Assembly (NCBI GenBank): GCA_046346845.1
Contig: JAXMHH010000004.1
Location: 186,001 to 250,000, forward strand
DNA from: DSSB01 sp046346845
GTDB lineage: Bacteria > UBA10199 > DSSB01
Reading direction: 5' to 3'
Length of the DNA: 64,000 bases
The notes below the pieces were generated by a model. That model was not told where the DNA came from. It was given only the letters and a program-made list of their open reading frames with translations, and made no database searches. Positions within the stretch are counted from its first letter, which is position 1. Every line of letters starts with the position of its first letter. This document shows positions 41,403 through 51,380 of the stretch, piece after piece. A program made the position numbers and the translations under genes.

Positions 41403-42767
41403 ATGAAACCCCTGTCGATGATAGTCCTGGCCGCCGGCAATTCGACGCGTCTCAAATCCCGACTCACCAAGGTGATGCATCCGCTCTGCGGCCGTCCCCT
41501 CCTGGATTACGTCCTGGCCACCGCGCGGGCCCTGCGTCCGAAACGCATCGCCGTGGTCTTGGGCAACGATCGGGAGCGGGTGCTGGAGCACTTGAAGGGA
41601 CAAAAGGGATTAATTTTCGCCCACCAGAAAGAACGCCGCGGCACCGCCCATGCTGCCCAGGTCGGCCTAAAGGCCTTGGGCCAGGCTCAGGGGCATGTCG
41701 TGATCCTGAGCGGGGATGTCCCGTTGCTCAAGCCCGAGACCCTCAAGCGCCTGCTCCGCCTCGGCGCGGCTCGCCCCCTCTCGTTAGTGACCGCCGTGGT
41801 GGCGGATCCCTTCGGCTATGGCCGCATCCTGCGGGACGGAGCGGGCAGGGTGCAGGGCATCGTTGAAGAGAAAAACGCCTCTCCGGAAGAGCGGCAGATC
41901 AACGAGATCAACGCCGGCATCTACTGCGTCGAGGCCGGTTTTTTACGCAAGGCCCTCGCCCAAATCCGGCCGGATCCGGTGAAGAAAGAGTTCTATCTGA
42001 CCGATATCGTAGGGTACGCCGCGAGCCACGGGATCCCCGTGCACACGGTCGCGGTGGAGCAAAGCCACGAAATCCTCGGCGTCAATACCCGCGCCGAATT
42101 GGCCTACCTCGAGCAAATCCATCGCCAGGAGATCGCCGCCCGCCACCTGGATGCCGGCATCGGGATGCAAGATCCCAACACCGTTTATATCGACGCAGAC
42201 GTGAAGGTCGGCGAGGACAGTTATTTGGGGGCCGGGGTCCAGCTGTTGGGCGCGACGAAAGTCGGCAAGGGCTGCCGCATCGGCCCCGGCTGCATCGTGA
42301 TCGATTCCCAATTGGGCGACGGCGTGCAGCTGCGGCCCTACAGCCATCTGGATCGCTCGGTGGTGAAGTCGGGGGCCACCGTGGGGCCTTTTTCCCACCT
42401 GCGCCCCGCCAGCGTCGTCTCCGAGGAGGCCCACGTCGGAAATTTCGTCGAGCTCAAAAAGACCGTCCTGGGCCGCGGCAGCAAGGCCAATCACCTGAGC
42501 TACCTCGGGGACGCGGTCATCGGCCGCGGCGTCAACATCGGCGCGGGGACCATCACCTGCAATTACGACGGGAAGAAAAAATTTCCGACTTATTTGGAGG
42601 ATGAGGTCTTCGTGGGCAGCGACACGCAATTGGTGGCTCCAGTCCGGGTGGGGAAGGGCGCCTACATCGGTGCCGGGACCACCGTGACCCAGAACGTCCC
42701 GCCCGGGGCCCTGGCGGTTTCGCGGGTTCCCCAAAGAAATATTAAAGGTTATAAGGGAAAGAAGTGA
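41403..42767 (+). CDS. glmU: Bifunctional GlmU: GlcN-1-P acetyltransferase / UDP-GlcNAc pyrophosphorylase
   Basis: The 454-residue enzyme has the N-terminal uridyltransferase domain: LAAGNSTRLKSRLTKVMHPL (9-28, with Thr at a position that is often Pro), then GDVPLL and EEKNASPEE. The C-terminal left-handed beta-helix begins near residue 250 with hexapeptide repeats such as IGPGCIVIDS, and carries LRPASVVSEEAHVGNFVELK and NIGAGTITCNYDGKKKF. It makes UDP-GlcNAc for peptidoglycan, lipopolysaccharide and the WecB pathway upstream. It is followed after seven bases by glmS, a pairing common in many bacteria. Confidence 0.97.
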   Translation: MKPLSMIVLAAGNSTRLKSRLTKVMHPLCGRPLLDYVLATARALRPKRIAVVLGNDRERVLEHLKGQKGLIFAHQKERRGTAHAAQVGLKALGQAQGHVVILSGDVPLLKPETLKRLLRLGAARPLSLVTAVVADPFGYGRILRDGAGRVQGIVEEKNASPEERQINEINAGIYCVEAGFLRKALAQIRPDPVKKEFYLTDIVGYAASHGIPVHTVAVEQSHEILGVNTRAELAYLEQIHRQEIAARHLDAGIGMQDPNTVYIDADVKVGEDSYLGAGVQLLGATKVGKGCRIGPGCIVIDSQLGDGVQLRPYSHLDRSVVKSGATVGPFSHLRPASVVSEEAHVGNFVELKKTVLGRGSKANHLSYLGDAVIGRGVNIGAGTITCNYDGKKKFPTYLEDEVFVGSDTQLVAPVRVGKGAYIGAGTTVTQNVPPGALAVSRVPQRNIKGYKGKK

Positions 42768-42774
42768 CGCGCTT

Positions 42775-44613
42775 ATGTGCGGAATCGTCGGTTACATCGG
42801 CAAGGATAATGCGGCGGAAATTCTGCTCGACGGGCTCTCCCGTCTCGAATACCGAGGGTATGACTCCGCCGGCATCGCGGTGATCTGCGGCGGGCATTTT
42901 CATATCGATCGGGCCCAAGGCAAGCTGGCGAAGCTGCGCGATCGCGTGCTGAAGTCCCCTCCCCAAAGCTCGATCGGCATCGGGCATACCCGCTGGGCCA
43001 CCCACGGCAAGCCCAGCGAGGCCAATGCCCATCCGCACCGCAGCGGCCCCATCACCCTGGTGCACAACGGGATCATCGAAAACTTCGCCGAGCTGCGCCA
43101 CGAGCTTCTGAAGAATGGCCGCCAGTTCACTTCCGAAACCGACACCGAGATCATCGCCCATCTGGTGCAGGAAGAGCTGGGCCCCCGGACTTCCACCTTC
43201 AACGCCTTTAAAAAGGCCCTGCATCGGCTGCGCGGTTCCTACGCCGTCGCCTTGCTTAACGAGGCGGAGCCCGACCGACTCTACGTGGCCCGCAGCGGCA
43301 GCCCATTGGTCTTGGGGCTGGGGGAGGGCGCCAATTTTGTCGCGAGCGACGTGCCGGCCCTGCTGCCCTATACCAAGCGGGTCCTGTTCCTGGAGGACGG
43401 GGAGATGGCCGTGGTCCGGGCGGACGGGATCGAGCTTTTCGATTTTTCCGGCAAGCCTCTCCAGCGCGAGGCCAAGACCATCACCTGGACCTTGGCGATG
43501 GCCGAAAAGGCCGGCTACAAGCACTTCATGCTCAAGGAGATCTTTGAGCAGCCGCGGGCGCTCGCCGACACCCTGCGCGGGCACCTCGATTGGGTGAAGG
43601 CCAGCGTCGCCGGGGACGGGGTCGAGGCCCTGTTCAAGACGAAGACCGACCTCGACAAGATCGAGCGCATTTACCTGGTCGCCTGCGGCACCTCCTGGCA
43701 TGCCGCCCTGGTCGCCCGCTACTTCCTCGAGAAGCAGCTGAAAACTCCGGTATTGGTCGACCAGGCCAGCGAGTTCCGCTACCGCGACCCCTTGCTCGAC
43801 CGCCACACCCTGGTGATCGCGATCAGCCAGTCCGGCGAGACCGCCGACACCTTGGTCGCGGTGCGCAACGCCCAGGAAAAGGGCGCGAAGGTCCTGGCCA
43901 TCACCAACGTGGTCGACAGTTCCATCGCCCGAGAGAGCGACGCGGTGCTTTACACCTACACCGGCCCCGAGATCGGCGTCGCCGCCACCAAGACCTTCAC
44001 GGCCCAGATCACCGCCCTGCATTTGGTCTCGCTGTTCTTGGGCCGCAAGAAGGGGACCTGGAAAAAGGACGAGGCGGAGGCCTTTCTGCATCAGCTGCTC
44101 GAGGTGCCGGCCAAGATTGAAGAGGTCTTGAAGGACGCCGACAAGATTCGGGAGATCGCGCTCAAGTATTCCTCCTGCGACGACTGCCTTTTCATCGGGC
44201 GGGGCCCGCAGTTTCCCATCGCCCTCGAGGGAGCCCTCAAGCTCAAGGAGATCAGCTATCTGCATGCCGAGGGCTATCCCGCCGGCGAGCTGAAGCACGG
44301 GCCGATCGCGCTGATCGATCAGGGATCCCCGGTGGTCGCGATCGCCCTCCGCGACGATTATTACGAAAAGATGCTGTCCAATATCCAAGAGGTACTGTCG
44401 CGGCAGGCCTCCGTGATCGCCCTGGCCACCGAGGGAGACTCCCGGCTGGGCGAATTCGCCGAGGACGTCATCTACCTGCCCAAGTTGCATCCCCACCTGA
44501 TGCCCATGCTCAGCGCGGTTCCCCTGCAGCTCTTGGCCTATTACATCGCCGATCACCGCGGACATGATGTCGATCAACCTCGGAATTTGGCGAAGAGCGT
44601 GACTGTCGAATGA
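42775..44613 (+). CDS. glmS: Glutamine-fructose-6-phosphate aminotransferase
   Basis: The 612-residue enzyme begins MCGIVGYIGK, so Cys2 is the glutaminase nucleophile once Met is removed. The N-terminal glutamine amidotransferase domain contains IGHTRWATHG and HNGIIENF. Two SIS isomerase domains follow, with CGTSWHAALV, SQSGETADTLVA, GRGPQFPIALEGALKLKEIS and the C-terminal signature AKSVTVE. It makes glucosamine-6-phosphate from fructose-6-phosphate and Gln, the entry point to UDP-GlcNAc with GlmU. It starts seven bases after glmU, and the next gene begins in an ATGA overlap (44610-44613), so they are likely co-transcribed. Confidence 0.98.
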   Translation: MCGIVGYIGKDNAAEILLDGLSRLEYRGYDSAGIAVICGGHFHIDRAQGKLAKLRDRVLKSPPQSSIGIGHTRWATHGKPSEANAHPHRSGPITLVHNGIIENFAELRHELLKNGRQFTSETDTEIIAHLVQEELGPRTSTFNAFKKALHRLRGSYAVALLNEAEPDRLYVARSGSPLVLGLGEGANFVASDVPALLPYTKRVLFLEDGEMAVVRADGIELFDFSGKPLQREAKTITWTLAMAEKAGYKHFMLKEIFEQPRALADTLRGHLDWVKASVAGDGVEALFKTKTDLDKIERIYLVACGTSWHAALVARYFLEKQLKTPVLVDQASEFRYRDPLLDRHTLVIAISQSGETADTLVAVRNAQEKGAKVLAITNVVDSSIARESDAVLYTYTGPEIGVAATKTFTAQITALHLVSLFLGRKKGTWKKDEAEAFLHQLLEVPAKIEEVLKDADKIREIALKYSSCDDCLFIGRGPQFPIALEGALKLKEISYLHAEGYPAGELKHGPIALIDQGSPVVAIALRDDYYEKMLSNIQEVLSRQASVIALATEGDSRLGEFAEDVIYLPKLHPHLMPMLSAVPLQLLAYYIADHRGHDVDQPRNLAKSVTVE

Positions 44614-46385
44614 AGGTAGTCGCCGAAGAAAACCTCATCCAAAAATTTCGCAGGGATCAAGGTGCCCAGCTGATATTAATAGGTATTCTCGTGGGGGCAC
44701 TCTCGGGTGTCGCGGCGGTGTTGTACCGGTGGCTTATCGTCCTGGTTCAGGGAGGTTTTTTTGGCGCTGGCCGAGAGGATATTATCGAGCTGGTGAGGGA
44801 AACGCCGGTATGGCGGCGGCTCACGATGCCTGCTTTGGGCGGTCTACTGGTTGGTCTTCTTTCTAAGTTTCTGCTGGGCCAAGAGGGGGCTTCGCACGGT
44901 GTTCCGGACGTGATGGAAGCAATGCAATCGGGTCGGCCTTTGCCGCGCAGAATCATATTGGTTCGCGCGCTTACTTCCGCGCTCACCATCGGGAGCGGCG
45001 GTTCCTCCGGGCGGGAAGGGCCCATTGCGCATATTGGGTCTACTCTAGGGTCGGCTATTGCACGCCTGTTAAAGAAACGCGGAGAGATGGCTAAAACGAT
45101 GATCGGGTGCGGGGCAGCGGGCGGAATCGCCGCGACTTTCAACACCCCCATTACGGGCGCCCTCTTTGCATTGGAAGTCCTTCATGGGGATGTTGCCATT
45201 CGCCATTTCACGCCGATCGTTATTTCCTCGGTGATTGCGACGGTGGTCGCCCACTCCATGCTTGGCGTTCAGGGCAGCGATTTTCCAGCCCTGACCAGCG
45301 GGCAGTTGGTCTTCCAATTGAAAAGTGGTTGGGAAATCCCACTCTATTTAATCGCCGCGATCCTGGCCAGCTTTGCAAGCATGCTGTTTATCAGGGGCTT
45401 GGAGACTTCCGAATCTGGATTCGAGAGGATGAAAATTGCCGGTTGGCTCAAGCCGGCCTTAGGTGGGCTGATGTTGGCTGGTATCACTTTATTTTTTCCT
45501 CAGTTGCATGGGTTCAGCAATTATTCGACGATCAACTCGGTTTTCGAGGTCCGCTACCTTTGGTATTTTGTCGCGGCTCTGGGCCTTTTGAAGATTATCA
45601 CTACGTCACTGACCTTGGGGTCGGGTGGTACTGGAGGGGTTTTCGCCCCCTGTTTGTTCATCGGCGCCATGTTTGGCAATACCTTTGGTTATGTCGTTCA
45701 TTGGATATTTCCTGGTATTACTGCCGACGCAGGGAGCTATGCGCTGGTCGGCATGGGCGCAGTAATGGCCGGAGTTACCGGCGCCCCGCTGACTTCCGTG
45801 TTACTGATCTTCGAACTCAGCGGCAAATACTCGATCATTCTGCCGTTGTTGATTACCTGCGCGGTTAGCACCATTTTGGTACAAATCGTTATGAAAGGGT
45901 CCGTTTTTACCAGGTCACTGGCCAAAAAGGGCGTTTCTATTGGGGAACGACGCGGGGTGCTGCGATCGACCCTGGTCGGAGAAGTTTTGCGTCGGGAATT
46001 CATTTCCGTAACTCCCCAGACGCGACTTAGGGAGTTGATTGGACTATTGGTCCAAACGAAACAATATGCCTTTCCGGTGATTGACGAACAGAACGGGTTG
46101 GTGGGCATAGTGTCGATTCAGGATTTCCAAGATGTCGTAGTTGAGCCCGAACTGTTCGACGTCCTCGTGGTCGGTGAGCTAATGACATCGTCGGTGGTGA
46201 CCGCATTGCCCGAGGAGTCGATCGAGGAGGCTTTACTAAAAATAGGCGATGAGAATATTGAATATCTTCCGGTGCTGGAGGCGGAGGGATCGCGACGAGT
46301 CGTTGGATTGTTGTCGCGGCGGGATATTTTGGCTCGGTACAATCGGGAAATCAAAACGCGCATGGAGGCGGCGAGTAGCCCATGA
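44610..46385 (+). CDS. ClC-family chloride transporter/channel with two CBS domains
   Basis: The 591-residue protein has the ClC membrane core (about residues 20-430) and two C-terminal CBS domains (about 452-510 and 517-575) that usually bind adenine nucleotides. Selectivity segments are visible: SHGVPDVMEAM (95-105), SSGREGPIAHIG (132-143, gating Glu E136) and GGTGGVFAPCLF. In E. coli ClC the internal proton-transfer glutamate E203 follows E202; here the matching site reads FALEV, so E189 is present but the next position is Val190, which in known channels replaces the proton Glu. This suggests channel-like or uncoupled transport. The ATG overlaps glmS by four bases, but base composition is distinctly more AT-rich than both neighbours, which suggests later insertion. 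Confidence 0.9.
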   Translation: MKVVAEENLIQKFRRDQGAQLILIGILVGALSGVAAVLYRWLIVLVQGGFFGAGREDIIELVRETPVWRRLTMPALGGLLVGLLSKFLLGQEGASHGVPDVMEAMQSGRPLPRRIILVRALTSALTIGSGGSSGREGPIAHIGSTLGSAIARLLKKRGEMAKTMIGCGAAGGIAATFNTPITGALFALEVLHGDVAIRHFTPIVISSVIATVVAHSMLGVQGSDFPALTSGQLVFQLKSGWEIPLYLIAAILASFASMLFIRGLETSESGFERMKIAGWLKPALGGLMLAGITLFFPQLHGFSNYSTINSVFEVRYLWYFVAALGLLKIITTSLTLGSGGTGGVFAPCLFIGAMFGNTFGYVVHWIFPGITADAGSYALVGMGAVMAGVTGAPLTSVLLIFELSGKYSIILPLLITCAVSTILVQIVMKGSVFTRSLAKKGVSIGERRGVLRSTLVGEVLRREFISVTPQTRLRELIGLLVQTKQYAFPVIDEQNGLVGIVSIQDFQDVVVEPELFDVLVVGELMTSSVVTALPEESIEEALLKIGDENIEYLPVLEAEGSRRVVGLLSRRDILARYNREIKTRMEAASSP

Positions 46386-48565
46386 AGCTGGACCACCTCA
46401 ATCCCCCGCAGCGCGAGGCGGTGCTGAGCACCGAGGGCCCGCTGCTGCTCTTCGCGGGCGCCGGCAGCGGCAAGACCCGGGTACTGGTGCACCGTATCGC
46501 CCATCTCATCCAAGAGAGGAGGGTGAGCCCCTGGAACATCCTCGCCGTCACCTTCACCAATAAGGCGGCCGGCGAGATGAAGGAGCGCATCTCGGGCCTG
46601 CTCGGGCAAAGGGCCGACGATACCTGGATCTCCACTTTCCATTCCGCGGGCGTTCGCATCCTCCGAAAGCACGCGGTCCGGCTCGGCTACGGTGAGAGCT
46701 TCGTGATCTACGACGACAGCGACCAGATGAGCCTGATCAAGGACTGCCTCGAGGAGCTGCAGCTCAATCCCAAGATCTTCAATCCCCGCGCCGTCGAATC
46801 CCGCATCGACGCGGCCAAGAACGAGCTGGTCGAGCCGGCCAATTTTCCGGCGGACGATTTTTTTGGGGAAGCGGTCGCCAAGGTCTACGAGCGGTACGCC
46901 AAGAAGCTCAAAGACAACAACGCGGTCGATTTCGGCGACCTCCTGCTCCTGCCGGTCAAGCTCTTCGAAAGTCACCCCGAGGTCCTGGCGCAGTACCGGG
47001 AACGCCTGCATTACCTGATGGTCGATGAGTACCAAGACACCAACCACGCCCAATACCGCCTGGTGAAGCTGCTCGCCGGGGAGCGACAAAACCTCTGCGT
47101 GGTGGGCGACGACGACCAGTCGATCTACCGATGGCGGGGCGCGGACGTGCGCAACATCCTCGACTTCGAGAAGGATTTTCCCAGCGCCCGGGTGATCAAG
47201 CTCGAGCAGAACTACCGCTCCACCAAGAATATTCTGAAGGCGGCGGGCGAGGTGGTCCGGCACATCGCCGACCGCAAGGACAAGACCCTCTGGACCGAGA
47301 ACGAAGCCGGGGAGCGCATCGTCTACTACACCGGGCGTACCGACAAGGAGGAGGCCGCCTTCGTCGTCCAACAAATCCAAAAGCTGCGCGACAGCGAGAA
47401 CTACCGCCTGGCCGACTGCGCCGTCTTCTACCGCACCAACGCCCAATCCCGGGTTTTTGAAGACGAGCTGCGGCGGCAGAACATCCCCTATGTGATCTAT
47501 GGCGGAGTCCGCTTCTACGATCGCACCGAGATCAAGGACATGCTCAGTTATCTCTGGGTCCTGGCCAATCCGGCCGACGGCCTCCACCTGCGCCGGATCA
47601 TCAACGTGCCCGCCCGCGGGATCGGCAAGGTGACGGTCGAGAAACTCGAGGCCTTGGCGGCCCAGCGCGGGCTCACGCTCTTCGAGGCGCTGCCGCTGGC
47701 GGCGGAGGCGGGGGTCACCGGCGGCACGGCGAAGAAGATCCTGGCCTTCCACCAGCTGCTGCTGAACCTCCAGGCGATGAGGAAGGGCGAGCGGTTGTCC
47801 CAATTCCTGCAGACGCTGATCGAGCGGAGCGGCTACCTCGAGGAATTGCGCGCGGAGGACACCCTCGAGGCCGAAGGCCGCATCGAGAACCTAGAGGAGT
47901 TGGTCAACGTCGTGGCCGACTACGAGGCGAGCACCCCCGAGCCCAGCCTGGAGGGTTTTCTCGACCAGGTCTCGCTGGTCAGCGACATCGACCGGCTCGA
48001 CGACAAGAGCCAGGCCCTGCCGCTCATGACCCTGCACCTGGCGAAGGGCTTGGAGTTCAACGCCGTCTTCTTCGTCGGGATGGAGGAGGGGCTGTTGCCG
48101 CACGTGCGCTCCCTGGACACGCCCGAGGAGATGGACGAGGAACGCCGGCTTACCTACGTGGGCATGACCCGGGCCAAGCGGCGGCTGTTCCTCTGCAACG
48201 CCGAGCGGCGGCGCGTGTTCGGCAACGAGCAATACAACCTGCCCTCGCGCTTTCTCGAGGACATTCCGTCCGAATTGATCGAGCGCATCGCGCCTCCTCC
48301 CTCCGAGTGGGGCCGGGACCGCTACGACGAGGACGAAGCGGAGGACCTTCCCCGCGCTTCCTGGCTGAAGCCCGCCGCCAAGCCGCGGGAGGACCCTTCC
48401 AACCCTTATAAAATCGGCGCCAAGGTGCGGCACCCGGTCTTCGGGATAGGCACCATCCAGCTCTGCGAGGGCGGGGTGGACGACCGGAAGATCACCGTCG
48501 CCTTCCAGAACGGCGACCGCAAAAAACTCCTGGCCAAATTTTGCAATCTCACCATCCTTGGCTAG
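46382..48565 (+). CDS. pcrA: UvrD/PcrA-type 3'-5' DNA helicase
   Basis: The 727-residue superfamily 1A helicase has Walker A GAGSGKT (26-32), the Q motif LNPPQREAV at the start, motif II VDEYQDTN near 214-221, GDDDQSIYRWRGAD (motif III), LEQNYRSTKNIL (motif IV), and the C-terminal VGMTRAKRRLFL (motif VI). The last 50 residues carry a Tudor-like fold signature (IGAKVRHPVFGIGTIQ) found in PcrA/UvrD, which contacts RNA polymerase. Roles are nucleotide excision repair and clearing of R-loops or roadblocks. It starts in an overlap with the ClC gene's stop (46382-46385), though the ClC gene looks inserted. Specific assignment to PcrA over UvrD is by similarity. Confidence 0.95.
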   Translation: MKLDHLNPPQREAVLSTEGPLLLFAGAGSGKTRVLVHRIAHLIQERRVSPWNILAVTFTNKAAGEMKERISGLLGQRADDTWISTFHSAGVRILRKHAVRLGYGESFVIYDDSDQMSLIKDCLEELQLNPKIFNPRAVESRIDAAKNELVEPANFPADDFFGEAVAKVYERYAKKLKDNNAVDFGDLLLLPVKLFESHPEVLAQYRERLHYLMVDEYQDTNHAQYRLVKLLAGERQNLCVVGDDDQSIYRWRGADVRNILDFEKDFPSARVIKLEQNYRSTKNILKAAGEVVRHIADRKDKTLWTENEAGERIVYYTGRTDKEEAAFVVQQIQKLRDSENYRLADCAVFYRTNAQSRVFEDELRRQNIPYVIYGGVRFYDRTEIKDMLSYLWVLANPADGLHLRRIINVPARGIGKVTVEKLEALAAQRGLTLFEALPLAAEAGVTGGTAKKILAFHQLLLNLQAMRKGERLSQFLQTLIERSGYLEELRAEDTLEAEGRIENLEELVNVVADYEASTPEPSLEGFLDQVSLVSDIDRLDDKSQALPLMTLHLAKGLEFNAVFFVGMEEGLLPHVRSLDTPEEMDEERRLTYVGMTRAKRRLFLCNAERRRVFGNEQYNLPSRFLEDIPSELIERIAPPPSEWGRDRYDEDEAEDLPRASWLKPAAKPREDPSNPYKIGAKVRHPVFGIGTIQLCEGGVDDRKITVAFQNGDRKKLLAKFCNLTILG

Positions 48566-48594
48566 GCGGCGCAAACAGGTTACACTGCCACCAG

Positions 48595-50067
48595 ATGTCC
48601 ACGGAATCCTTCACGATAGCCCAGGCCTTGGCCGCGCATCCCGGGTGGATGAGCGGCAACTTCCTCCATTTCATCGCCGGCGGCGACCGCGTCCTGATGG
48701 GCACCGCCTTGGAAGTCCTGGAGCGTGCGGGAAAGGTGGAGCGCAGCCAGGAGCATCCTCCCTACTGGAGGTGGGCCGACCCTTCGACGGCGGAGGGGGA
48801 GTTGGCTCCTCTGAGCGAGGCGGAGCGGAGGGCCTTGCATCTCCGTTTGTTCGAATACGTCAAGGCCCAGGAGTTCCCCGACGAATTCGCCGCCGCCTTG
48901 GCCTATCACGCCGCACGGGCCGGGTTGCGGGAACAGGCCTGCGCTTGGCACCTGCGCGCCGGCCAGGTTTTCTCGGCCACGGGAAACTTCGAGGCCGCGA
49001 GAAAACACCTGGAGCAAGCCCTGGCCTTTGCCTCGGGGGGAGTCGCCCAGGCCCAAGTTCAGCAACAAATCGGCAACCTCGAATGCCACCTCGGCCGCTT
49101 TCGCGACGCCGAGGCCCCCTATCGGGAGGCCCTCGCCAAGCTCGAGGCCGGCGGCGACCCATCGAATTGGATCCGTTGCGCCCAAAGCCTCGCTGCGGCC
49201 CTGGTCGAGCAGGGGAAATTTCGCGGCGCCATCGAGTGGCTCGATCGCTGCGCGAAAAGATTGGAAGGGCAGGACCTTCCCTTGGAGAAAGCGGTGATCA
49301 ACCTGCATTTGACCCAGGTGCGCATCGGCCTCGGCATGATGCGCGAGGCGGAGGAGTCCTTGAGGCAGCTGAAGGGTTTTTTCTCCGAGACCTCCCTCGC
49401 CTCCCTCGCGCCTTACGAGCAATTGCTGGAAGGAAAACTCGAATTGATCCAGGGGCATCTGGCCGCTTCCTTCCGCATTTTCGAGGAGGCGGCCCGCGGT
49501 TTCGAGGCCCAGGGTGATCTCGCCGGAAAACTGGAGGTCCTGCTCTCCATCTCAGCGCCTTTGATGGAGCATTACCTCGTGCAACAGGCCTCGGCCTTGA
49601 TCGATCAGGTTTCCGCTTGGCAAGAATTGGCCAACTATCCCGCCTTGGAGCACTCCGTGCACCTGCGCCGCCTGGCCTTGGGGGCCTTTTCTGGAAAATG
49701 GGTCCAAGGAGACCTCGGCCTGCTGGCCCAGGAGGAACTGGGCATCGGCCGCGCGGAGGATTGGTTGCAGTTTTGGTTTCACCTGAGCCTGGCGGCGCGC
49801 CGCCTCAAAGACGGGGTGAGCGCCTCCGCTTTTTTGGGCAAGGCCCGGGCCGTGGTGGAACGAAGCCTCGTCGAATTGGAACCCCAGCAGCAGGAAAGCT
49901 TTCTGCGGCGGCCCGACATCGCCAGGATCTGGCGCCTGAGCAGCCCCCGAGGATCCGCCTCGGGCGAGGAACAGAAAGTCCGCGCCAAGCGCCGCCTGCC
50001 GGAGGCCGGACCCGCCGAGGCCGCCACCTTGGCGCCTCCTTCTCCCACGGCAAAATCCGAAAAATAA
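48595..50067 (+). CDS. TPR-repeat protein, possibly with N-terminal winged-helix-like domain
   Basis: The start at 48595 (MSTESFTIAQALAAHPGW) follows a short gap after the helicase; an in-frame start at 48541 lies inside the helicase gene. The 490-residue protein begins with a small helical domain (residues about 5-55, ALEVLERAGKVERSQEHPPYW) that resembles a winged helix by pattern. Helix-turn-helix TPR-type pairs follow from about 75 to 430, such as AALAYHAARAGLREQACAWHLRAGQVFSATGN and QQIGNLECHLGRFRDAEAPYREAL. No signal or membrane segment. The arrangement recalls TPR regions of bacterial STAND/LuxR or kinase regulators, without the ATPase. Partner unknown. Confidence 0.65.
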   Translation: MSTESFTIAQALAAHPGWMSGNFLHFIAGGDRVLMGTALEVLERAGKVERSQEHPPYWRWADPSTAEGELAPLSEAERRALHLRLFEYVKAQEFPDEFAAALAYHAARAGLREQACAWHLRAGQVFSATGNFEAARKHLEQALAFASGGVAQAQVQQQIGNLECHLGRFRDAEAPYREALAKLEAGGDPSNWIRCAQSLAAALVEQGKFRGAIEWLDRCAKRLEGQDLPLEKAVINLHLTQVRIGLGMMREAEESLRQLKGFFSETSLASLAPYEQLLEGKLELIQGHLAASFRIFEEAARGFEAQGDLAGKLEVLLSISAPLMEHYLVQQASALIDQVSAWQELANYPALEHSVHLRRLALGAFSGKWVQGDLGLLAQEELGIGRAEDWLQFWFHLSLAARRLKDGVSASAFLGKARAVVERSLVELEPQQQESFLRRPDIARIWRLSSPRGSASGEEQKVRAKRRLPEAGPAEAATLAPPSPTAKSEK

Positions 50068-50234
50068 TTTTCGAATCGTGGGATTGGGGTGGTGATTCCC
50101 GAGCCTGCGAAGCGGTCTTGTTCCGGCCTTGAGAATTACGGCCTTCGACGACCGCCGCCATCCCCCTCGCATTTTCGGGATCCGCCTAAGGGGACTTCAC
50201 CTGAAACCGCTGATCGGTTGGCGGGCATACCTAT

Positions 50235-51161
50235 TCATTTTTTGGCCCTGCGCCGGGTCCGCGGCTTTGCAGGCTTGGAAAGACGCCCGCGCCTTTCCTT
50301 GGCCTCTCGCTCGCGCAGGCGCTGGAGCAACTCCCGGCGCATCAGGCGGGCATCGGGTTTGAGGCCGGACCAGATCTCGAAGGCGAGGGCTCCCTGGAAA
50401 ACCAACATGCCCTCCCCGGTGTGGATGGGGTGGCCGCGGCGGCGGGCCGCCTTGAGGAAGGGCGTCACCCGCGGCGAATAGACGATGTCGCTGACCAAGG
50501 CGCCCCGGCGCAGCTTGGGCCAGGGAAAATCCTGGAAGGAGCTCCCGCCCAGCCCCACGCGGGTGGTGTTGATGAGCAGGTGGCAGTCGCGGAGCGCGGC
50601 CTCGAGCTTAGCCCCGCCCAAGGGGATGGCCCGCAAGGGGGTCCCCCGCAGGCGAAAGCTCAGCTCTTTGGCGAGCTGCTCGGCCCGTTTGACGGTGCGG
50701 TTGGCGACGGTGATGGACTTGGCGTGGGCGAGGGCGAGCGCCACGGCGAGCGCGCGGGCCGCCCCGCCCGCCCCGAGGATCACCACGCGCTTGCCGCGGG
50801 GGCTGAATTGCCGGTCGGCCTGCAGGCTCATCAGGTAACCCGCGCCGTCGGTGTTGAAGCCGATCCACTCGCCTCCGCGGCGCAAGACGGTGTTGACCGC
50901 CCCGATCAACTTGGCCTCGTAGGCGAGCCGGTCGAGCAAGGGGACGATGGCCTCCTTGTGGGGGAGGGTGACGTTGAAACCGGCCAGTTTTTGGGCCGGT
51001 CCCTTGAGAAATTTTGCCAATTGTTCGGGATGCACCCGAATCGCCCGGAAGCGATAGGGGGCCTTCAGCTTCTGGATCGCCGCGTTCTGCATGGCGGGGG
51101 AGAGGGAGTGGGAGATCGGGTCGCCGATCACGGCGAGGCTTTGCACTTTGTTTTTGGGCAT
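50235..51161 (-). CDS. aroE: Shikimate dehydrogenase
   Basis: The 308-residue enzyme has the substrate-binding IGDPISHSLSPAMQNAAI (about 11-28, conserved S-x-S-x-x-x-H/N), the catalytic Lys in NVTLPHKEAI, the NADP-binding ILGAGGAARALAVAL and GFNTDGAGYL. It reduces 3-dehydroshikimate with NADPH in aromatic amino acid synthesis. A basic C-terminal extension of about 25 residues (RGRLSKPAKPRTRRRAKK) is not part of the usual 270-residue family length and looks disordered. It converges with the TPR gene, with 167 unremarkable bases between. No other aro gene is adjacent. Confidence 0.94.
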   Translation of the reverse strand: MPKNKVQSLAVIGDPISHSLSPAMQNAAIQKLKAPYRFRAIRVHPEQLAKFLKGPAQKLAGFNVTLPHKEAIVPLLDRLAYEAKLIGAVNTVLRRGGEWIGFNTDGAGYLMSLQADRQFSPRGKRVVILGAGGAARALAVALALAHAKSITVANRTVKRAEQLAKELSFRLRGTPLRAIPLGGAKLEAALRDCHLLINTTRVGLGGSSFQDFPWPKLRRGALVSDIVYSPRVTPFLKAARRRGHPIHTGEGMLVFQGALAFEIWSGLKPDARLMRRELLQRLREREAKERRGRLSKPAKPRTRRRAKK

Positions 51162-51380
51162 GGCGATAATTTATTCCGGTGGGTCTGCCTTGTCTCCCCT
51201 TTTTTGACGCAAATGCTAAATCCGATTCGCCCCCTAACGGCCTTATTTCGGGCATTTTGTATTGACCTGAAGGGGAGCTTGGACTACGGAGGAGGCCACG
51301 TGTTTTTCCCGCCTCGCGGCGACGCCACGTCTGGGTAAGGACCTGTGAGCTTGGCTTGGGGGTATTATTCCGGAGGCTTC

